A stretch of DNA of 64,000 nucleotides from Candidatus Iainarchaeum sp. (lineage in GTDB: Archaea; Iainarchaeota; Iainarchaeia; Iainarchaeales; VGJJ01): NCBI GenBank assembly GCA_016699555.1, contig CP064981.1, positions 186,001 to 250,000 of the forward strand, written 5' to 3'. The first letter of the stretch is position 1, and the number at the start of each line of letters is the position of its first letter. Positions 16,356 to 25,312 of the stretch are shown in pieces. The position numbers were made by a program, and so were the translations under genes. The notes under the pieces were generated by a model, which saw nothing but the letters and a program-made list of their open reading frames with translations, did not search any database and was not told where the DNA came from.

Positions 16356-16946
16356 ATGCTCCTCTCCGACCGTGACTTGAAAGAAATGGTGGCCCAGGGA
16401 GCCGTCTATGTCCCGACGGAAAAAAATCCCATTGATTTGGAATTACAACTAGGCCCTTCCTCGATTGATTTGCGCTTGGCTCCAGAAGTCTTGTTGTTTG
16501 ATAATCATGCGATGCGCATCATCGACTTGAGCGAGAAAATACCTCCACGCATGCGACGCGTGATGATTGACGAAAAAGAAGGGTTTGTCTTGCACCCTGG
16601 AGAGTTTGTATTAGGAAGCACTCTTGAAGCCGTTAAAGTCCCCACTGACTTAGTGGCACGCCTAGAAGGGCGTTCTTCGTTAGGAAGATTAGGACTCATC
16701 ATTCACGCTACCGCGGGCTTCATCGACCCCGGTTTTGAGGGACAGATTACCCTTGAAATGCAGAATATCGGCAACCAACCCCTCCTTTTGAGGCCCTACC
16801 AACGCGTTTGCCAGCTGTGCTTCTACAAGATGACCTCTCCGGCGGATACGCCCTATAACAAGAAGAAAGACACCAAATACCACGGACAATTCGGTCCCGT
16901 TGCCTCGCGGTTGGCCCAAGAACAGCGAAGAATGGGCGAAAACTAG
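16356..16946 (+). CDS. dcd: dCTP deaminase family protein
   Basis: 196 residues. It converts dCTP to dUTP, or directly to dUMP if bifunctional. Family landmarks are MLLSDRDLKEMV at the start, GPSSIDLRLAP, EGRSSLGRLGLIIHATAGFIDPGFEGQITLEMQN with the catalytic Glu region, and the C-terminal KYHGQFGPVASR. An upstream ATG at 16347 adds three residues. I prefer 16356 because the TTTTAATA box lies about 25 bases away. It works with the adjacent dUTPase in dUMP supply. Confidence 0.93.
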   Translation: MLLSDRDLKEMVAQGAVYVPTEKNPIDLELQLGPSSIDLRLAPEVLLFDNHAMRIIDLSEKIPPRMRRVMIDEKEGFVLHPGEFVLGSTLEAVKVPTDLVARLEGRSSLGRLGLIIHATAGFIDPGFEGQITLEMQNIGNQPLLLRPYQRVCQLCFYKMTSPADTPYNKKKDTKYHGQFGPVASRLAQEQRRMGEN

Positions 16947-17104
16947 GCATTCTTCCTTTTTTCCCTCCCAAGAGGGCGATTTTTAACCCTTTTCCAGGCC
17001 TCTTTATTCTATAACGGTGCCGCCGGGCCCAAACCTTTTTGCGAGCAAAAAGCTCTACCAAAAAGCGTTCTGGCTGTACTGCTTGTTACGGGAAATTGAT
17101 ACGT
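16947..17104 (+). promoter_or_regulatory. IF2 leader region
   Basis: A gene-free stretch of 158 bases. It contains a pyrimidine tract just after dcd (possible terminator) and a TCTATAAC box near 17007-17014. A leader of about 65 bases follows, with GTGCCGCCGGGCCCAAAC (17017-17034) and a small hairpin CTTTTTG-CGAG-CAAAAAG. A similar GTGCCGC...CCCAAAC string is found in the S15 leader. Confidence 0.35.
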
Positions 17105-18871
17105 ATGACCAAAGCCATTCGAACCCCCATTATCGCGGTAGTGGGCCATGTCGACGCTGGAAAGACTTCGCTCTTGGATAGGGTCCGCTCCACGAATGTC
17201 GTGGAAAAAGAGGCCGGGCGCATCACGCAGCACATTGGCGCAACCGAGATTCCCATTTCACTCGTACAACAAATCGCCGGTCCTTTAATCCATAAATTCG
17301 GATTCAGCCTCAATAGTCCTGGCCTTTTATTCATCGACACCCCTGGACATGAAGCATTCACCAACTTGCGCGAGCGCGGAAGCAGCATTGCGGATCTGGC
17401 CGTGCTCGTAGTGGATGTCAACAAAGGATTGCAAGCCCAAACCAAGGAAGCCATTACCATTTTGCGCAACTACAAAGTCCCATTCGCGATTGCGCTGACG
17501 AAACTCGATCTTGTGGATGGGTACGAATCCAAATCCGGTTCTTTCCTGCAAAACCTTTCCCAGCAAACCGAAAAAGCGAAAGCCAAATTGGACGAACGAC
17601 TCTACACGATCGTCGGACAAGTCTTCGAAACCGGATTCCAGAGCGAACGCTTCGACCGCGTGAAGGATCCGACGAAAGAAATCGCCATGATCCCCATTTC
17701 CTCTCACACCGGGGAAGGGATGCCGGAGCTGTTGATGTTCCTGGCTGGATTGGCCCAAAAGTTCCTCGAACAGAAACTCAATTTTGCCGTTGAAGGACCG
17801 GCAAAAGGCACCGTACTTGAAGTCCGCGACGAACGCGGATTCGGAAAGACAATTGATGTGATTTTGTACGATGGAAGCTTGGAAACGGGCGACACCATCG
17901 TGCTCGCAGGAAAGAATGGCGTGATCCGAACCAAAGTGCGTGCGTTGTTGCGACCTAACACGATGACCGACATCCGCGTCGCGGAAAAATTCGTTTCCAT
18001 GAAAGAAGCGCACGCCGCCACGGGGATCAAAATCGCAGCTCCTGGATTAGACGACGCGATCGCGGGCAGTCCCATTCTGGAAGAGAAAACGGGCAATGAA
18101 TCCGCGCTCATCCAGAACGAAGTCAACCGCATCAAGATCGAATCCGATGCCATTGGAATCATCGTGAAAGCGGACACGCTTGGAAGCCTGGAAGCGCTTA
18201 TCCAACTCCTCCAATCCCGCCAAATCAAGATCAAGCGCGCGGACGTAGGAGAAATTACGCGCCGCGATGTGCTGGAAGCGGCTGCGCTCAAGGCAAAAGA
18301 CATCTATGCGGGATGCATCCTCGGATTCAACGCACCCATTATTGATGCAGTCAAGAAAGAAGCGGAAGTGCAGCAGGTTCATATTATTTCAGGCAACATC
18401 GTGTATGCATTGACCGAACAATACCAACAATGGGTCAAGCAGACGGAAGAGAACAAGAACAAAGCCCTCATGGAGAAAGCCATTTTCCCATGCGAATTGC
18501 ACTTCATGCCCAATCACACGTTCCGCAATACTAAACCAGCAGTCATCGGCGTGCGCGTCGTGGAAGGGAGGTTGCGCGTGGGTACAGAACTAATGAACAA
18601 GCAAGGCGAAGTCATTGGAAAAGTTGCTCAGATCCAACAAGAGAAAGAGAATATCGATCTCGCCGAAAAGAACGACGAGGTCGCAGTCTCGATTGATGGA
18701 GGGAACGTGGGAAGGAATTTGTTCGAAAACGAAACGCTTTACACGAATCCAACCCCCGGAATGCTGACTCTTCTCAAAAAAATAGAATCAAAGCTCTCGG
18801 AAGACGAAAAAGAGCTCTTACAACGTATCACCGCTTTACAGTCATCGCTGACAAATATACAGGAGGAATGA
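17105..18871 (+). CDS. infB: Translation initiation factor IF2 (aIF5B)
   Basis: 588 residues, the usual size of archaeal aIF5B, which promotes subunit joining. The G domain opens with IIAVVGHVDAGKTSLLD (G1). RITQHIGATEIP is the switch I/G2 region, IDTPGHEAF is G3 and LTKLDLVDGY is G4. Domains II-IV follow, including GSLEALIQLLQSR and the C-terminal helix-linked domain. No intein is present. The frame extends upstream to 17039, but the ATG at 17105 is the family start. The stop is followed five bases later by S6e, and the AGGAGG inside the last codons is the S6e ribosome site. Confidence 0.96.
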   Translation: MTKAIRTPIIAVVGHVDAGKTSLLDRVRSTNVVEKEAGRITQHIGATEIPISLVQQIAGPLIHKFGFSLNSPGLLFIDTPGHEAFTNLRERGSSIADLAVLVVDVNKGLQAQTKEAITILRNYKVPFAIALTKLDLVDGYESKSGSFLQNLSQQTEKAKAKLDERLYTIVGQVFETGFQSERFDRVKDPTKEIAMIPISSHTGEGMPELLMFLAGLAQKFLEQKLNFAVEGPAKGTVLEVRDERGFGKTIDVILYDGSLETGDTIVLAGKNGVIRTKVRALLRPNTMTDIRVAEKFVSMKEAHAATGIKIAAPGLDDAIAGSPILEEKTGNESALIQNEVNRIKIESDAIGIIVKADTLGSLEALIQLLQSRQIKIKRADVGEITRRDVLEAAALKAKDIYAGCILGFNAPIIDAVKKEAEVQQVHIISGNIVYALTEQYQQWVKQTEENKNKALMEKAIFPCELHFMPNHTFRNTKPAVIGVRVVEGRLRVGTELMNKQGEVIGKVAQIQQEKENIDLAEKNDEVAVSIDGGNVGRNLFENETLYTNPTPGMLTLLKKIESKLSEDEKELLQRITALQSSLTNIQEE

Positions 18872-18875
18872 TGAC

Positions 18876-19274
18876 ATGAATATCGTAATATCCGATCCCA
18901 AGACCCGACGCGCATACGCAAAGGCCGTCGAATCCATGCCTTTCCAGGGCAAGAAACTGGGAGATGAAGTGGACCTTTCCGAGTTGGGATTGGAAGGCTA
19001 CAAGGGCGTCCTGACCGGCGGTAGCGACAAGACCGGCACACCCATGATGGCTCGTTTCCCAGGCACCGCGAGAAAGAAACTCCTCGTATATCCCGGAATC
19101 GGCTTCAAGAAAGGAGAAAAAGGCGAACGCAAGAAGCGACCGTTGCGCGGAAACGTCATTGCGAACGACATCCATCAGCTCAACGTCAAGTTGACGCACT
19201 ATGGAAATATGGACTTGGAAGCCACTTTAGGCAAGCCCAAGGAAGAAAAGAAAGAGGAAAAGGCGAAGGCTTAA
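18876..19274 (+). CDS. rps6e: Ribosomal protein S6e
   Basis: 132 residues. It has the archaeal S6e core without the long eukaryotic phospho-tail: MNIVISDPKTRRAYAKAVE, then GLEGYKGVLTGGSDKTGTPM with the family signature, and the basic FKKGEKGERKKRPLRGNVI. It ends in a Lys/Glu tail. It is coupled tightly to IF2 upstream. aIF2 gamma follows after 54 bases, giving a translation-initiation group. Confidence 0.96.
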   Translation: MNIVISDPKTRRAYAKAVESMPFQGKKLGDEVDLSELGLEGYKGVLTGGSDKTGTPMMARFPGTARKKLLVYPGIGFKKGEKGERKKRPLRGNVIANDIHQLNVKLTHYGNMDLEATLGKPKEEKKEEKAKA

Positions 19275-19328
19275 AGTGCCTTTCCCTACCTCGAGTCATT
19301 ATCACTCCCTTTGAGGGAACTCATTCGT

Positions 19329-20717
19329 ATGTCTCCACGCCCCAAGAAAACAAAAGAAGAGGTCGTCGCCCCTACAACCGAAACAACGGAAGCGACCGCT
19401 TCTCCGATTGCGGAAAAGACGACCAAGCCGCGTGCGAAGAAAACAAAGACCGAGACCAAGACGGAAACCGAAACAAAGCACGAGAAAGCAACGCCTGCAG
19501 AAGCAGCTCATGAATCAAAACACCCCAAGACCCACATCCTACAAGCCGAAATCAATATCGGCATGACGGGGCACGTGGATCACGGCAAAACATCTCTTAC
19601 GAAAGCGCTCACCGGAAAATGGACCGACACGCACTCCGAAGAACTCAAGCGCGGAATCTCCATCCGCCTCGGATACGCGGACGCGCTATTCTATGAATAT
19701 CCCGGCCTCGAAGGAGCGGCAAAATTCGGCTCGCTCAAAGAAAAAGAAGGAAAACAAGGGAAGATCTTGCGCAAAGTCTCTTTCATCGATGCGCCTGGAC
19801 ACGAGACACTGATGACGACCATGCTCTCCGGAGCCGCACTGATGGATGGCGCACTTCTCGTGATCGCGGCGAACGAACCATGCCCCCAACCGCGTACGGC
19901 CGAACATCTCATGGCATTGAAAATCGGCAACATCCAGAATGTGATCGTGGTACAGAATAAAGTGGACCTCGTAACGAAAGAAAATGCGCTCAAGTCCTAT
20001 AACGAAATCAAGAAGTTCTTGGCGGATTACGGTTACACGAACGCGCCCATCATCCCCGTCTCGGCAAACTTCAATGCGAACGTGGACGCGCTCATCCAGA
20101 CCATCCAAGAGCACATTCCCACTCCCAAAGGAGACGTGGAAAAGCCATTCAAGATGTATATCTCGCGCAGCTTCGACGTGAACAAGCCCGGAACCGAATT
20201 GGACAAGATGCTCGGCGGCGTCCTGGGCGGGAGCATTTCACAAGGGACACTCGTCAAGGGACAAAAAGTGGAAGTCACTCCCGGGATCGAAGGAAAACCC
20301 ATCCAAATCGAAATCACTTCCGTGCGCAATGCCGATGGAGAATTGGATCGCGCCAACCCACGCGGGCTCATCGCGGCAGGGACGAAACTGGATCCCGGTA
20401 TCACGTCCATGGATAAGTTCAAGGGACAGATCCTCTGCGCCCCCGGAACATTGCCTGCGCCGACGGACAAGCTCGCCATCGATTTCTTCGAGCTCGACAG
20501 GCTGCTCGGAAACAAACTTCCTTTTCCCCACGTGCACGAACTCATGGTGCTGACGGTCGGGACGAACACGATCGTAGGAGAGGTCGTCAACGTCAAGAAG
20601 AGCCGCATCGATTTGGTGCTCAAAAGCAAGATGACCATCGAGAAAGGACAAAAAATCGCCATTTCGCGTAGAGAAACAGCCGCTTGGCGTTTAGCGGGAT
20701 ATGGGATTGCGGTTTAA
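19329..20717 (+). CDS. eif2g: Translation initiation factor aIF2 gamma subunit
   Basis: 462 residues. It is the GTPase of the ternary complex that delivers Met-tRNAi. G motifs are MTGHVDHGKTSLTKALTG, IDAPGHETLM and VVQNKVDLV. The switch and domain II-III regions are normal to the end (RRETAAWRLAGYGIAV). Two oddities are visible. There is an N-terminal extension of about 75 residues rich in Lys, Thr and Glu (KKTKTETKTETETKHEK). The region between GYAD and KVSFIDAPGHE, which in many archaea carries a four-Cys zinc knuckle, has no cysteine here. The ATG at 19329 is chosen; an upstream frame start at 19311 is weaker. Confidence 0.95.
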   Translation: MSPRPKKTKEEVVAPTTETTEATASPIAEKTTKPRAKKTKTETKTETETKHEKATPAEAAHESKHPKTHILQAEINIGMTGHVDHGKTSLTKALTGKWTDTHSEELKRGISIRLGYADALFYEYPGLEGAAKFGSLKEKEGKQGKILRKVSFIDAPGHETLMTTMLSGAALMDGALLVIAANEPCPQPRTAEHLMALKIGNIQNVIVVQNKVDLVTKENALKSYNEIKKFLADYGYTNAPIIPVSANFNANVDALIQTIQEHIPTPKGDVEKPFKMYISRSFDVNKPGTELDKMLGGVLGGSISQGTLVKGQKVEVTPGIEGKPIQIEITSVRNADGELDRANPRGLIAAGTKLDPGITSMDKFKGQILCAPGTLPAPTDKLAIDFFELDRLLGNKLPFPHVHELMVLTVGTNTIVGEVVNVKKSRIDLVLKSKMTIEKGQKIAISRRETAAWRLAGYGIAV

Positions 20718-20760
20718 TCCGGGCCCAGCTGCCTAATTGGCTCACAAAGAAAAAGAAAGG

Positions 20761-20785
20761 GGATCGGCACCCAGGGCGCCGATCC
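20761..20785. terminator. Hairpin between convergent genes
   Basis: GGATCGGC and GCCGATCC form a stem with a nine-base loop, lying between the ends of aIF2 gamma and the Yip1-like gene. There is no long T tract on either side. Confidence 0.45.
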
Positions 20786-20793
20786 ATTTGATA

Positions 20794-21420
20794 CTAATTG
20801 TATGCGACTCCAGCGAAAATGACGCTCGCAAGCACCATCGCCAAAATGATGACGACGACGATGAGCAGGACAACCGTCAGAATCCACGCCGCGAGCGCGC
20901 GCAATTTACTCACTTTGTTGGCGACCGAAAGGAGCACGACAAAGAGATAAATCGTGTAGAACGCCCATATAATCGAAATCAAGAATCCGATCAAGGGGAC
21001 GAATCCTAGGATCCACACGATAATCTGTGCGAACAGGATGGGCCAAATCAATTGGGATCCCAACCAAAAGTTCTGATCGTATGTTCCTTTTCCCCCTAAT
21101 AGTGCGGTGACTTTGTAGAAGATCCAATATGAGATCTTGGATCCCACCAATGAAACGATGGCGAACACGATCGGGAAGATGATGATGGCCAAGAATCCGA
21201 GGCCGGCGATTAACGCAACGACCCCTTCTCCCGCAACGGATGCGATCGCAGAAACGATCGATGCGAAGAGCGCAACGACTACACCAAAAATCAATCCGAT
21301 GATTCCTCCATAGATCAAAAAGGCCTGATCGGCCGCTTTCATGTCGGGCTTCTTGACGATGCGCTGCATCGTCTCTTCGGGTTTCAGAATAATCTGAAAG
21401 TACTCCATAATGTCTGTCAT
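20794..21420 (-). CDS. Yip1-family polytopic membrane protein
   Basis: 208 residues with five predicted membrane helices: FLIYGGIIGLIFGVVVALF; VVALIAGLGFLAIIIFPIVFAI; LIWPILFAQIIVWIL; FLISIIWAFYTIYLFVVLL; and a C-terminal ILTVVLLIVVVIILAMVLASV. The N-terminal part (EYFQIILKPEETMQRIVKKPD) is typical of prokaryotic Yip1-domain proteins. The cellular role is unknown. The ATG has a GGAGGAG ribosome site. It is divergent from the PIN-domain gene, and both could use the ATTTAAAC box at 21471-21478. Confidence 0.75.
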   Translation of the reverse strand: MTDIMEYFQIILKPEETMQRIVKKPDMKAADQAFLIYGGIIGLIFGVVVALFASIVSAIASVAGEGVVALIAGLGFLAIIIFPIVFAIVSLVGSKISYWIFYKVTALLGGKGTYDQNFWLGSQLIWPILFAQIIVWILGFVPLIGFLISIIWAFYTIYLFVVLLSVANKVSKLRALAAWILTVVLLIVVVIILAMVLASVIFAGVAYN

Positions 21421-21498
21421 AATCCAACTCCTCCAATCCTCATGTTGTCCATTCGAACAAGCTTACAAGGATTTAAACGCCAAGGCTTTATTTGGGTT

Positions 21499-21969
21499 AT
21501 GTCCTCTTTCAAATCCATGGCGGTCGCACTCGACACGAACTTTCTATTGGACATGGTGCGCCTCAAGATAGATATCTTCCAGCAAATCCGAGAAAAGGTG
21601 GCCAACCCCTCCTTTGTGGTCCCTCAGCAAGTCAAGAAAGAGCTGGAAGGGATCGCCAGCCAGAAAGGCAAACAATCGACCGCTGCCAAGGTGGCATTAC
21701 TCGCGCTTGAAATCTATGGGGTCAGTGTCCTTCCTGGAAAAGCAAAGGGAGGCGATGCCGCGCTGGAGCTGCTTTCGCGCAAAGGGGTCATCATCGCTAC
21801 TTCGGACGCAGGTTTGAAACAAAGCCTTAAAAACGCTCCCCAGGGGGTTTTGATTATACGCCAATCTAAGTATGTAGATTGGAATCAAGGCTTTTCGAGC
21901 GTGAAAACCCATGTACTTCATCACCAAAATCCGAGACACCATCCGCGTTCCGCCAACCAAGTTCTCTAG
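21499..21969 (+). CDS. PIN-domain protein, Fcf1/Utp24-like nuclease
   Basis: 156 residues. PIN-fold residues are visible: VALDTNFLLD (first Asp), VVPQQVKKELEGI (Glu), and GGDAALELLSRKGVIIATSDAGLKQSLK with the acidic residues of the second half. The LKIDIFQQI segment and the tail KGVIIATSD...VLIIRQSKYV fit the archaeal Fcf1/Utp24 type, proposed to act in rRNA processing. The ATG at 21499 lies 25 bases after the TATA-like box. Its last 59 bases overlap the start of rpo7 in another frame, linking it to the Rpo7-Spt4-S24e-S27ae cluster. Confidence 0.82.
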   Translation: MSSFKSMAVALDTNFLLDMVRLKIDIFQQIREKVANPSFVVPQQVKKELEGIASQKGKQSTAAKVALLALEIYGVSVLPGKAKGGDAALELLSRKGVIIATSDAGLKQSLKNAPQGVLIIRQSKYVDWNQGFSSVKTHVLHHQNPRHHPRSANQVL

Positions 21970-22510
21970 CAACTTGGACAAGTCCATCTTGGATATCTGC
22001 CGCGAAGACATGGAAGGGCTGACCGATGCCGAAATAGGCATTGTCGTGGCCGTCACGGACGCCCACAAGCTCGGCGAAGGAAAGATCATCCCCGGAGACG
22101 CTTCCGCGTATTTCGATTCCGAAATCTCCTTATTGACCTACAAGCCCATCGTCAACGAAGTCGTTGAGGGCGCAATCACGGAAGCAACCGAATTCGGTGC
22201 TTTCATCAAGACCGGCCCCGTCGAAGGACTCATCCACGTTTCTCAAATCGCAGACGACTTCGTCTCCTACGACGCACAGTTGCCTGGATTTGTTGGCCGC
22301 GACACCAAAAAGACATTGAAGATCGGCGATCAAGTCGTCGCACGCATCGTGAGCGTGAGCATGAAGAACACGGTCGCAGACAGTAAGATCGGCCTCACCA
22401 TGCGCCAGCCTGGTTTAGGCAAGAAAGAATGGGCGAAGCTGAAGACGGTAGTAAAAACACCCAAATCAGCAAAACCCAAATCAGCCCCTAAAGGAGGAGA
22501 CGAAGCATGA
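21911..22510 (+). CDS. rpo7: RNA polymerase subunit Rpo7 (RpoE')
   Basis: 199 residues. It forms the stalk with Rpo4 and contacts nascent RNA. The N-terminal RNP-like domain starts MYFITKIRDTIRVPPTKF. An S1 domain (VEGAITEATEFGAFIKTGPVEGLIHVSQIADDF) spans about residues 80-165. A Lys/Pro-rich tail ends the chain. It overlaps the PIN gene upstream and shares four bases (ATGA) with the Spt4 gene downstream, so translational coupling is expected. Confidence 0.96.
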   Translation: MYFITKIRDTIRVPPTKFSSNLDKSILDICREDMEGLTDAEIGIVVAVTDAHKLGEGKIIPGDASAYFDSEISLLTYKPIVNEVVEGAITEATEFGAFIKTGPVEGLIHVSQIADDFVSYDAQLPGFVGRDTKKTLKIGDQVVARIVSVSMKNTVADSKIGLTMRQPGLGKKEWAKLKTVVKTPKSAKPKSAPKGGDEA

Positions 22511-22698
22511 AGGACAAAGCATGTCGCGTCTGTCACAAGATATCGGAAGACGTCAAGGTCTGCCCCGCTTGTAACAGTAGTGACTTGACTACGTTCTGGT
22601 CCGGTTTCGTCATCTTTGTCAACGCGGAGAAAAGCGCAATCGCCCAGAAAATGGGCGTAACCGGCATAGGAAAATATGCCGTGCGCATGAGTCGCTAA
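22507..22698 (+). CDS. spt4: Transcription elongation factor Spt4 (RpoE'')
   Basis: 63 residues. It has a four-cysteine zinc finger (CRVCHKISEDVKVCPAC) followed by the Spt4 core SSDLTTFWSGFVIFVNAEKSAIAQKMG and GKYAVR. It partners with the Spt5 NGN domain to keep RNA polymerase processive. The ATG overlaps the rpo7 stop, and S24e starts 20 bases after its own stop. Confidence 0.96.
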   Translation: MKDKACRVCHKISEDVKVCPACNSSDLTTFWSGFVIFVNAEKSAIAQKMGVTGIGKYAVRMSR

Positions 22699-22718
22699 AA
22701 CAAAGGGGGAAATGGATT

Positions 22719-23021
22719 ATGAATATCGAAATCGAAGGAAGACACAAGAACTCGCTGTTGCAGAGAGAAGAGATCAAGTTCGAAGTACTCAACAGTAACA
22801 CCACCCCCACGCGAAAAGAAATCCGCGCCAAACTCGCCGCTCAACTCGGAGCAAAAGAAGACCTCCTCATCGTCGACGAAATCGAACACGAATTCGGAAG
22901 CACTGTCGTAACGGGTTTTGCTAAGCTTTATGATTCCCCCGAAGCATTGAAGCAATTGGAAGCCGAACACATGGTGCGCAAGCAGACCGGCGAAAAGAAA
23001 GCCAAAGCAGAGAAGAAATGA
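22719..23021 (+). CDS. rps24e: Ribosomal protein S24e
   Basis: 100 residues. The S24e signature is present: MNIEIEGRHKNSLLQREEIKFEV, then TPTRKEIRAKLAAQLGAKEDLLIVDEI and STVVTGFAKLYDS. It ends in a Lys-rich tail. It is located between Spt4 and S27ae, the usual archaeal order. Confidence 0.96.
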   Translation: MNIEIEGRHKNSLLQREEIKFEVLNSNTTPTRKEIRAKLAAQLGAKEDLLIVDEIEHEFGSTVVTGFAKLYDSPEALKQLEAEHMVRKQTGEKKAKAEKK

Positions 23022-23042
23022 TTGAGTCCAAGGTGATATGAC

Positions 23043-23246
23043 ATGGCCGATGCAAAAGGAAAACCCGCCGCAAAAGCGGAAAAGAAATTCTCCAAATCCA
23101 CATTATTCGATTCCAAAGGCGGAAGCTTGCGCAAGAACAAGTCCTGCCCCAAATGCGGCCCCGGCGTCTACTTAGCCAAGCACGCAACCCGCGAGTCCTG
23201 CGGAAACTGCGGCTACACCGAATGGAAAACCAAATCTACGGCTTAA
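23043..23246 (+). CDS. rps27ae: Ribosomal protein S27ae
   Basis: 67 residues. The zinc finger CPKCGPGVYLAKHATRESCGNCGYTEW is the family hallmark. An N-terminal Lys/Ala-rich extension of about 20 residues precedes it. Its 3' end overlaps the start of the CPBP protease gene by 25 bases in another frame. Confidence 0.95.
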   Translation: MADAKGKPAAKAEKKFSKSTLFDSKGGSLRKNKSCPKCGPGVYLAKHATRESCGNCGYTEWKTKSTA

Positions 23247-23767
23247 GCGCCGCGGCATGGTTCATCCCTTTACTTTTTCTCTCCATTAGCCTGATTTGGG
23301 CCCATTTCCAGAAAAAAGAAAAGCAATTCTTCGGAAAGATACCTTCTTTCTCGCGCGAACAGCTCATCCTCGTCGGTCAAACGCTCCTATTCCTGTTAGT
23401 GGTGGGGATCGTCATCGATCGCGTCGCGGTACTGCTCCAGTTCAATGACACACAAGCCGTGACGGCGACTGCGGCATTTTTCGCCAGCATCCCATTGACT
23501 GCGATTGTGTTTTTTGTATTCGGTGCACTTGCAGAAGAAATGTTCTTCCGCGGGGTACTATTCCACGAAATAGGGAAATGGCCTTCGATCGTGCTGTTTG
23601 CGCTTGCGCACGGAGGTTACTTTTCCATCGTCGAAGTGATAGGCGCACTGGCGGCGGGATACGTTCTCGTGCGCACCCGCGAACGCGCTGCAAGCATCTT
23701 TCCGGGCTTCGTCGCCCACGCGCTATATAATCTCGTGGCCGTATTCATCCTCATTTGGGTTACTTGA
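23222..23767 (+). CDS. CPBP-family intramembrane metalloprotease
   Basis: 181 residues with several membrane helices. The three CPBP (Abi/CAAX-like) motifs are visible: AEEMFFRG (EExxxR), FALAHGGY (His) and VAHALYNLVA (HxxxN). The family cleaves substrates within the membrane; some members process prenylated proteins or bacteriocins. The substrate here is unknown. The start ATG at 23222 lies inside the S27ae gene. The longer open frame from 23153 is only the shadow of S27ae. Confidence 0.85.
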   Translation: MENQIYGLSAAAWFIPLLFLSISLIWAHFQKKEKQFFGKIPSFSREQLILVGQTLLFLLVVGIVIDRVAVLLQFNDTQAVTATAAFFASIPLTAIVFFVFGALAEEMFFRGVLFHEIGKWPSIVLFALAHGGYFSIVEVIGALAAGYVLVRTRERAASIFPGFVAHALYNLVAVFILIWVT

Positions 23768-23786
23768 TCTGCACGAGGGGCATCGC

Positions 23787-24764
23787 ATGTACGCACTTGG
23801 AATCGAATCGACCGCCCACACGTTCGGGATCGGCATCGTGGATGAAAAGTGCAATGTTCTCGCCAATTCCAAAGCCGCCTATACGCATCCCGACGCCGGC
23901 ATCCACCCGCGTCTCGCGGCGGACCATCATCTCCAGCATGGCAACAAGGTATTGGAGCAAGCGCTTGCGCAAGCAAAACTTTCCATGAAAGACATCGACG
24001 TCATCAGTTTTGCACAAGGCCCGGGGTTGGGCCCATGCTTGCGCGTGGGCGCTATCACGGCACGCTATCTTTCTTCCAAGTACCACAACCCCTTGCTGGG
24101 GGTCAATCACTGCGTCGCGCACGTGGAAATAGGGAAGAAGAAGACTCCCGCGCGCGATCCCATCGTCGTCTACACCTCGGGCGCGAACACCCAAATCATC
24201 GGATTGGAAAACGGAAAATACCGCGTATTCGGGGAGACACTCGACATGGGTGTAGGAAACGTGCTGGACACTTTCGGAAGGGAACTGGGATTGGGTTTTC
24301 CCGCCGGCCCAATCATCGACCAACGCTACTTCCAGGGCAAAAACCTCATCCCATTGCCGTATTCCGTAAAGGGAATGGATTTGGTCTTCGCCGGTCTGCT
24401 CACGGAAGCGGAGAAGAAGATCGGCAAAGCCGATGAGATCGATCTGTGCTACTCGCTCATGCATACGGCCTTTGCGATGGTCTGTGAAGTCGCCGAACGC
24501 GCATTAGCGCATACCGAAAAAAAAGAAATCCTAGTGACGGGCGGGGTCGCGGCAAGCAAGGCGCTCGCCTCCATGCTCGAGAAACTCTGCGCGGAGAGAG
24601 GGGCAAAACTATTCATCGTGCCGCGCGAATATGCGATGGACAATGGGGCCATGATCGCATGGCAGGGAATGATCGAGCATCGCGCGGGAAGAAAGCAACC
24701 GTTTGCTGAAACGGATGTGGATCAACGCTATCGTACGGATCAAGTCGATGTCTTTTGGAAATGA
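23787..24764 (+). CDS. kae1: KEOPS complex subunit Kae1 (tRNA threonylcarbamoyltransferase)
   Basis: 325 residues. It is the catalytic subunit that makes t6A37 in ANN-decoding tRNAs. ASKHA motifs are present: LGIESTAHTFGIGIVD, the metal-binding NHCVAHVEIG (HxxxH), TSGANTQII and GGVAASKALASML. It is not fused to the Bud32 kinase, which in this window is a separate gene at 36021. It starts 20 bases after the CPBP gene on the same strand. Confidence 0.96.
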   Translation: MYALGIESTAHTFGIGIVDEKCNVLANSKAAYTHPDAGIHPRLAADHHLQHGNKVLEQALAQAKLSMKDIDVISFAQGPGLGPCLRVGAITARYLSSKYHNPLLGVNHCVAHVEIGKKKTPARDPIVVYTSGANTQIIGLENGKYRVFGETLDMGVGNVLDTFGRELGLGFPAGPIIDQRYFQGKNLIPLPYSVKGMDLVFAGLLTEAEKKIGKADEIDLCYSLMHTAFAMVCEVAERALAHTEKKEILVTGGVAASKALASMLEKLCAERGAKLFIVPREYAMDNGAMIAWQGMIEHRAGRKQPFAETDVDQRYRTDQVDVFWK

Positions 24765-25229
24765 TCATTGCGCACGAATCTTTTCCTTGATACGCGATGA
24801 CTTGAATTTTTCAGGACTGAATGCGTCGAGTCGTATGACTTTGCATTTGAGTTTCCGCGCCTCTAATTCGCGCACCAACTTTTCCGTGTCCACGTGCTGA
24901 TCGTAGCCGAGTGCAATTACGCCTGGCTTGATCTCTTCAAGGATGTCGTAGATGGGGCCTTTATTCCCCAACACCGCTTTGTCGACGACGCGGAGTGCAG
25001 CGACCATCTGCAAACGTGTATCTTCGTTGTTGGCTGGAAGCTTTCCTTTGAGTTTCTGCACCGTCGTGTCGCGCGCAATGCCTACAATCAATTCATTTCC
25101 CAATTTTTTTGCGCTGGTGAGATAGTGCAAGTGTCCGGGATGCAAGATGTCGAACGTGCCGAACGCCACCACGCGCACATGTTCATGCAACTTCTTGACT
25201 AATTTTTTCGTTGATTGTGCTGTTTTCAT
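24765..25229 (-). CDS. FAD synthetase/cytidylyltransferase-like protein (RibL type)
   Basis: 154 residues. A nucleotidyltransferase with GTFDILHPGHLHYL (HxGH class) and the C-terminal RLDAFSPEKFKSSRIKEKI (SSR/T-K motif). This layout matches archaeal RibL FAD synthetase, but glycerol-phosphate or other cytidylyltransferases share it, so the substrate is inferred. The frame extends further upstream. The ATG at 25229 is chosen because the ATTTAAAT box at about 25250-25258 lies 25 bases away, giving a leaderless mRNA. Its stop abuts the convergent kae1 stop. Confidence 0.85.
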   Translation of the reverse strand: MKTAQSTKKLVKKLHEHVRVVAFGTFDILHPGHLHYLTSAKKLGNELIVGIARDTTVQKLKGKLPANNEDTRLQMVAALRVVDKAVLGNKGPIYDILEEIKPGVIALGYDQHVDTEKLVRELEARKLKCKVIRLDAFSPEKFKSSRIKEKIRAQ

Positions 25230-25312
25230 GTTAAAACGCATGTAGCAAACATTTAAATAGCACAATTCATTGCTCGCTTCTAGAAAAAACTTTTCCAATG
25301 GAGGAAAAAAAT

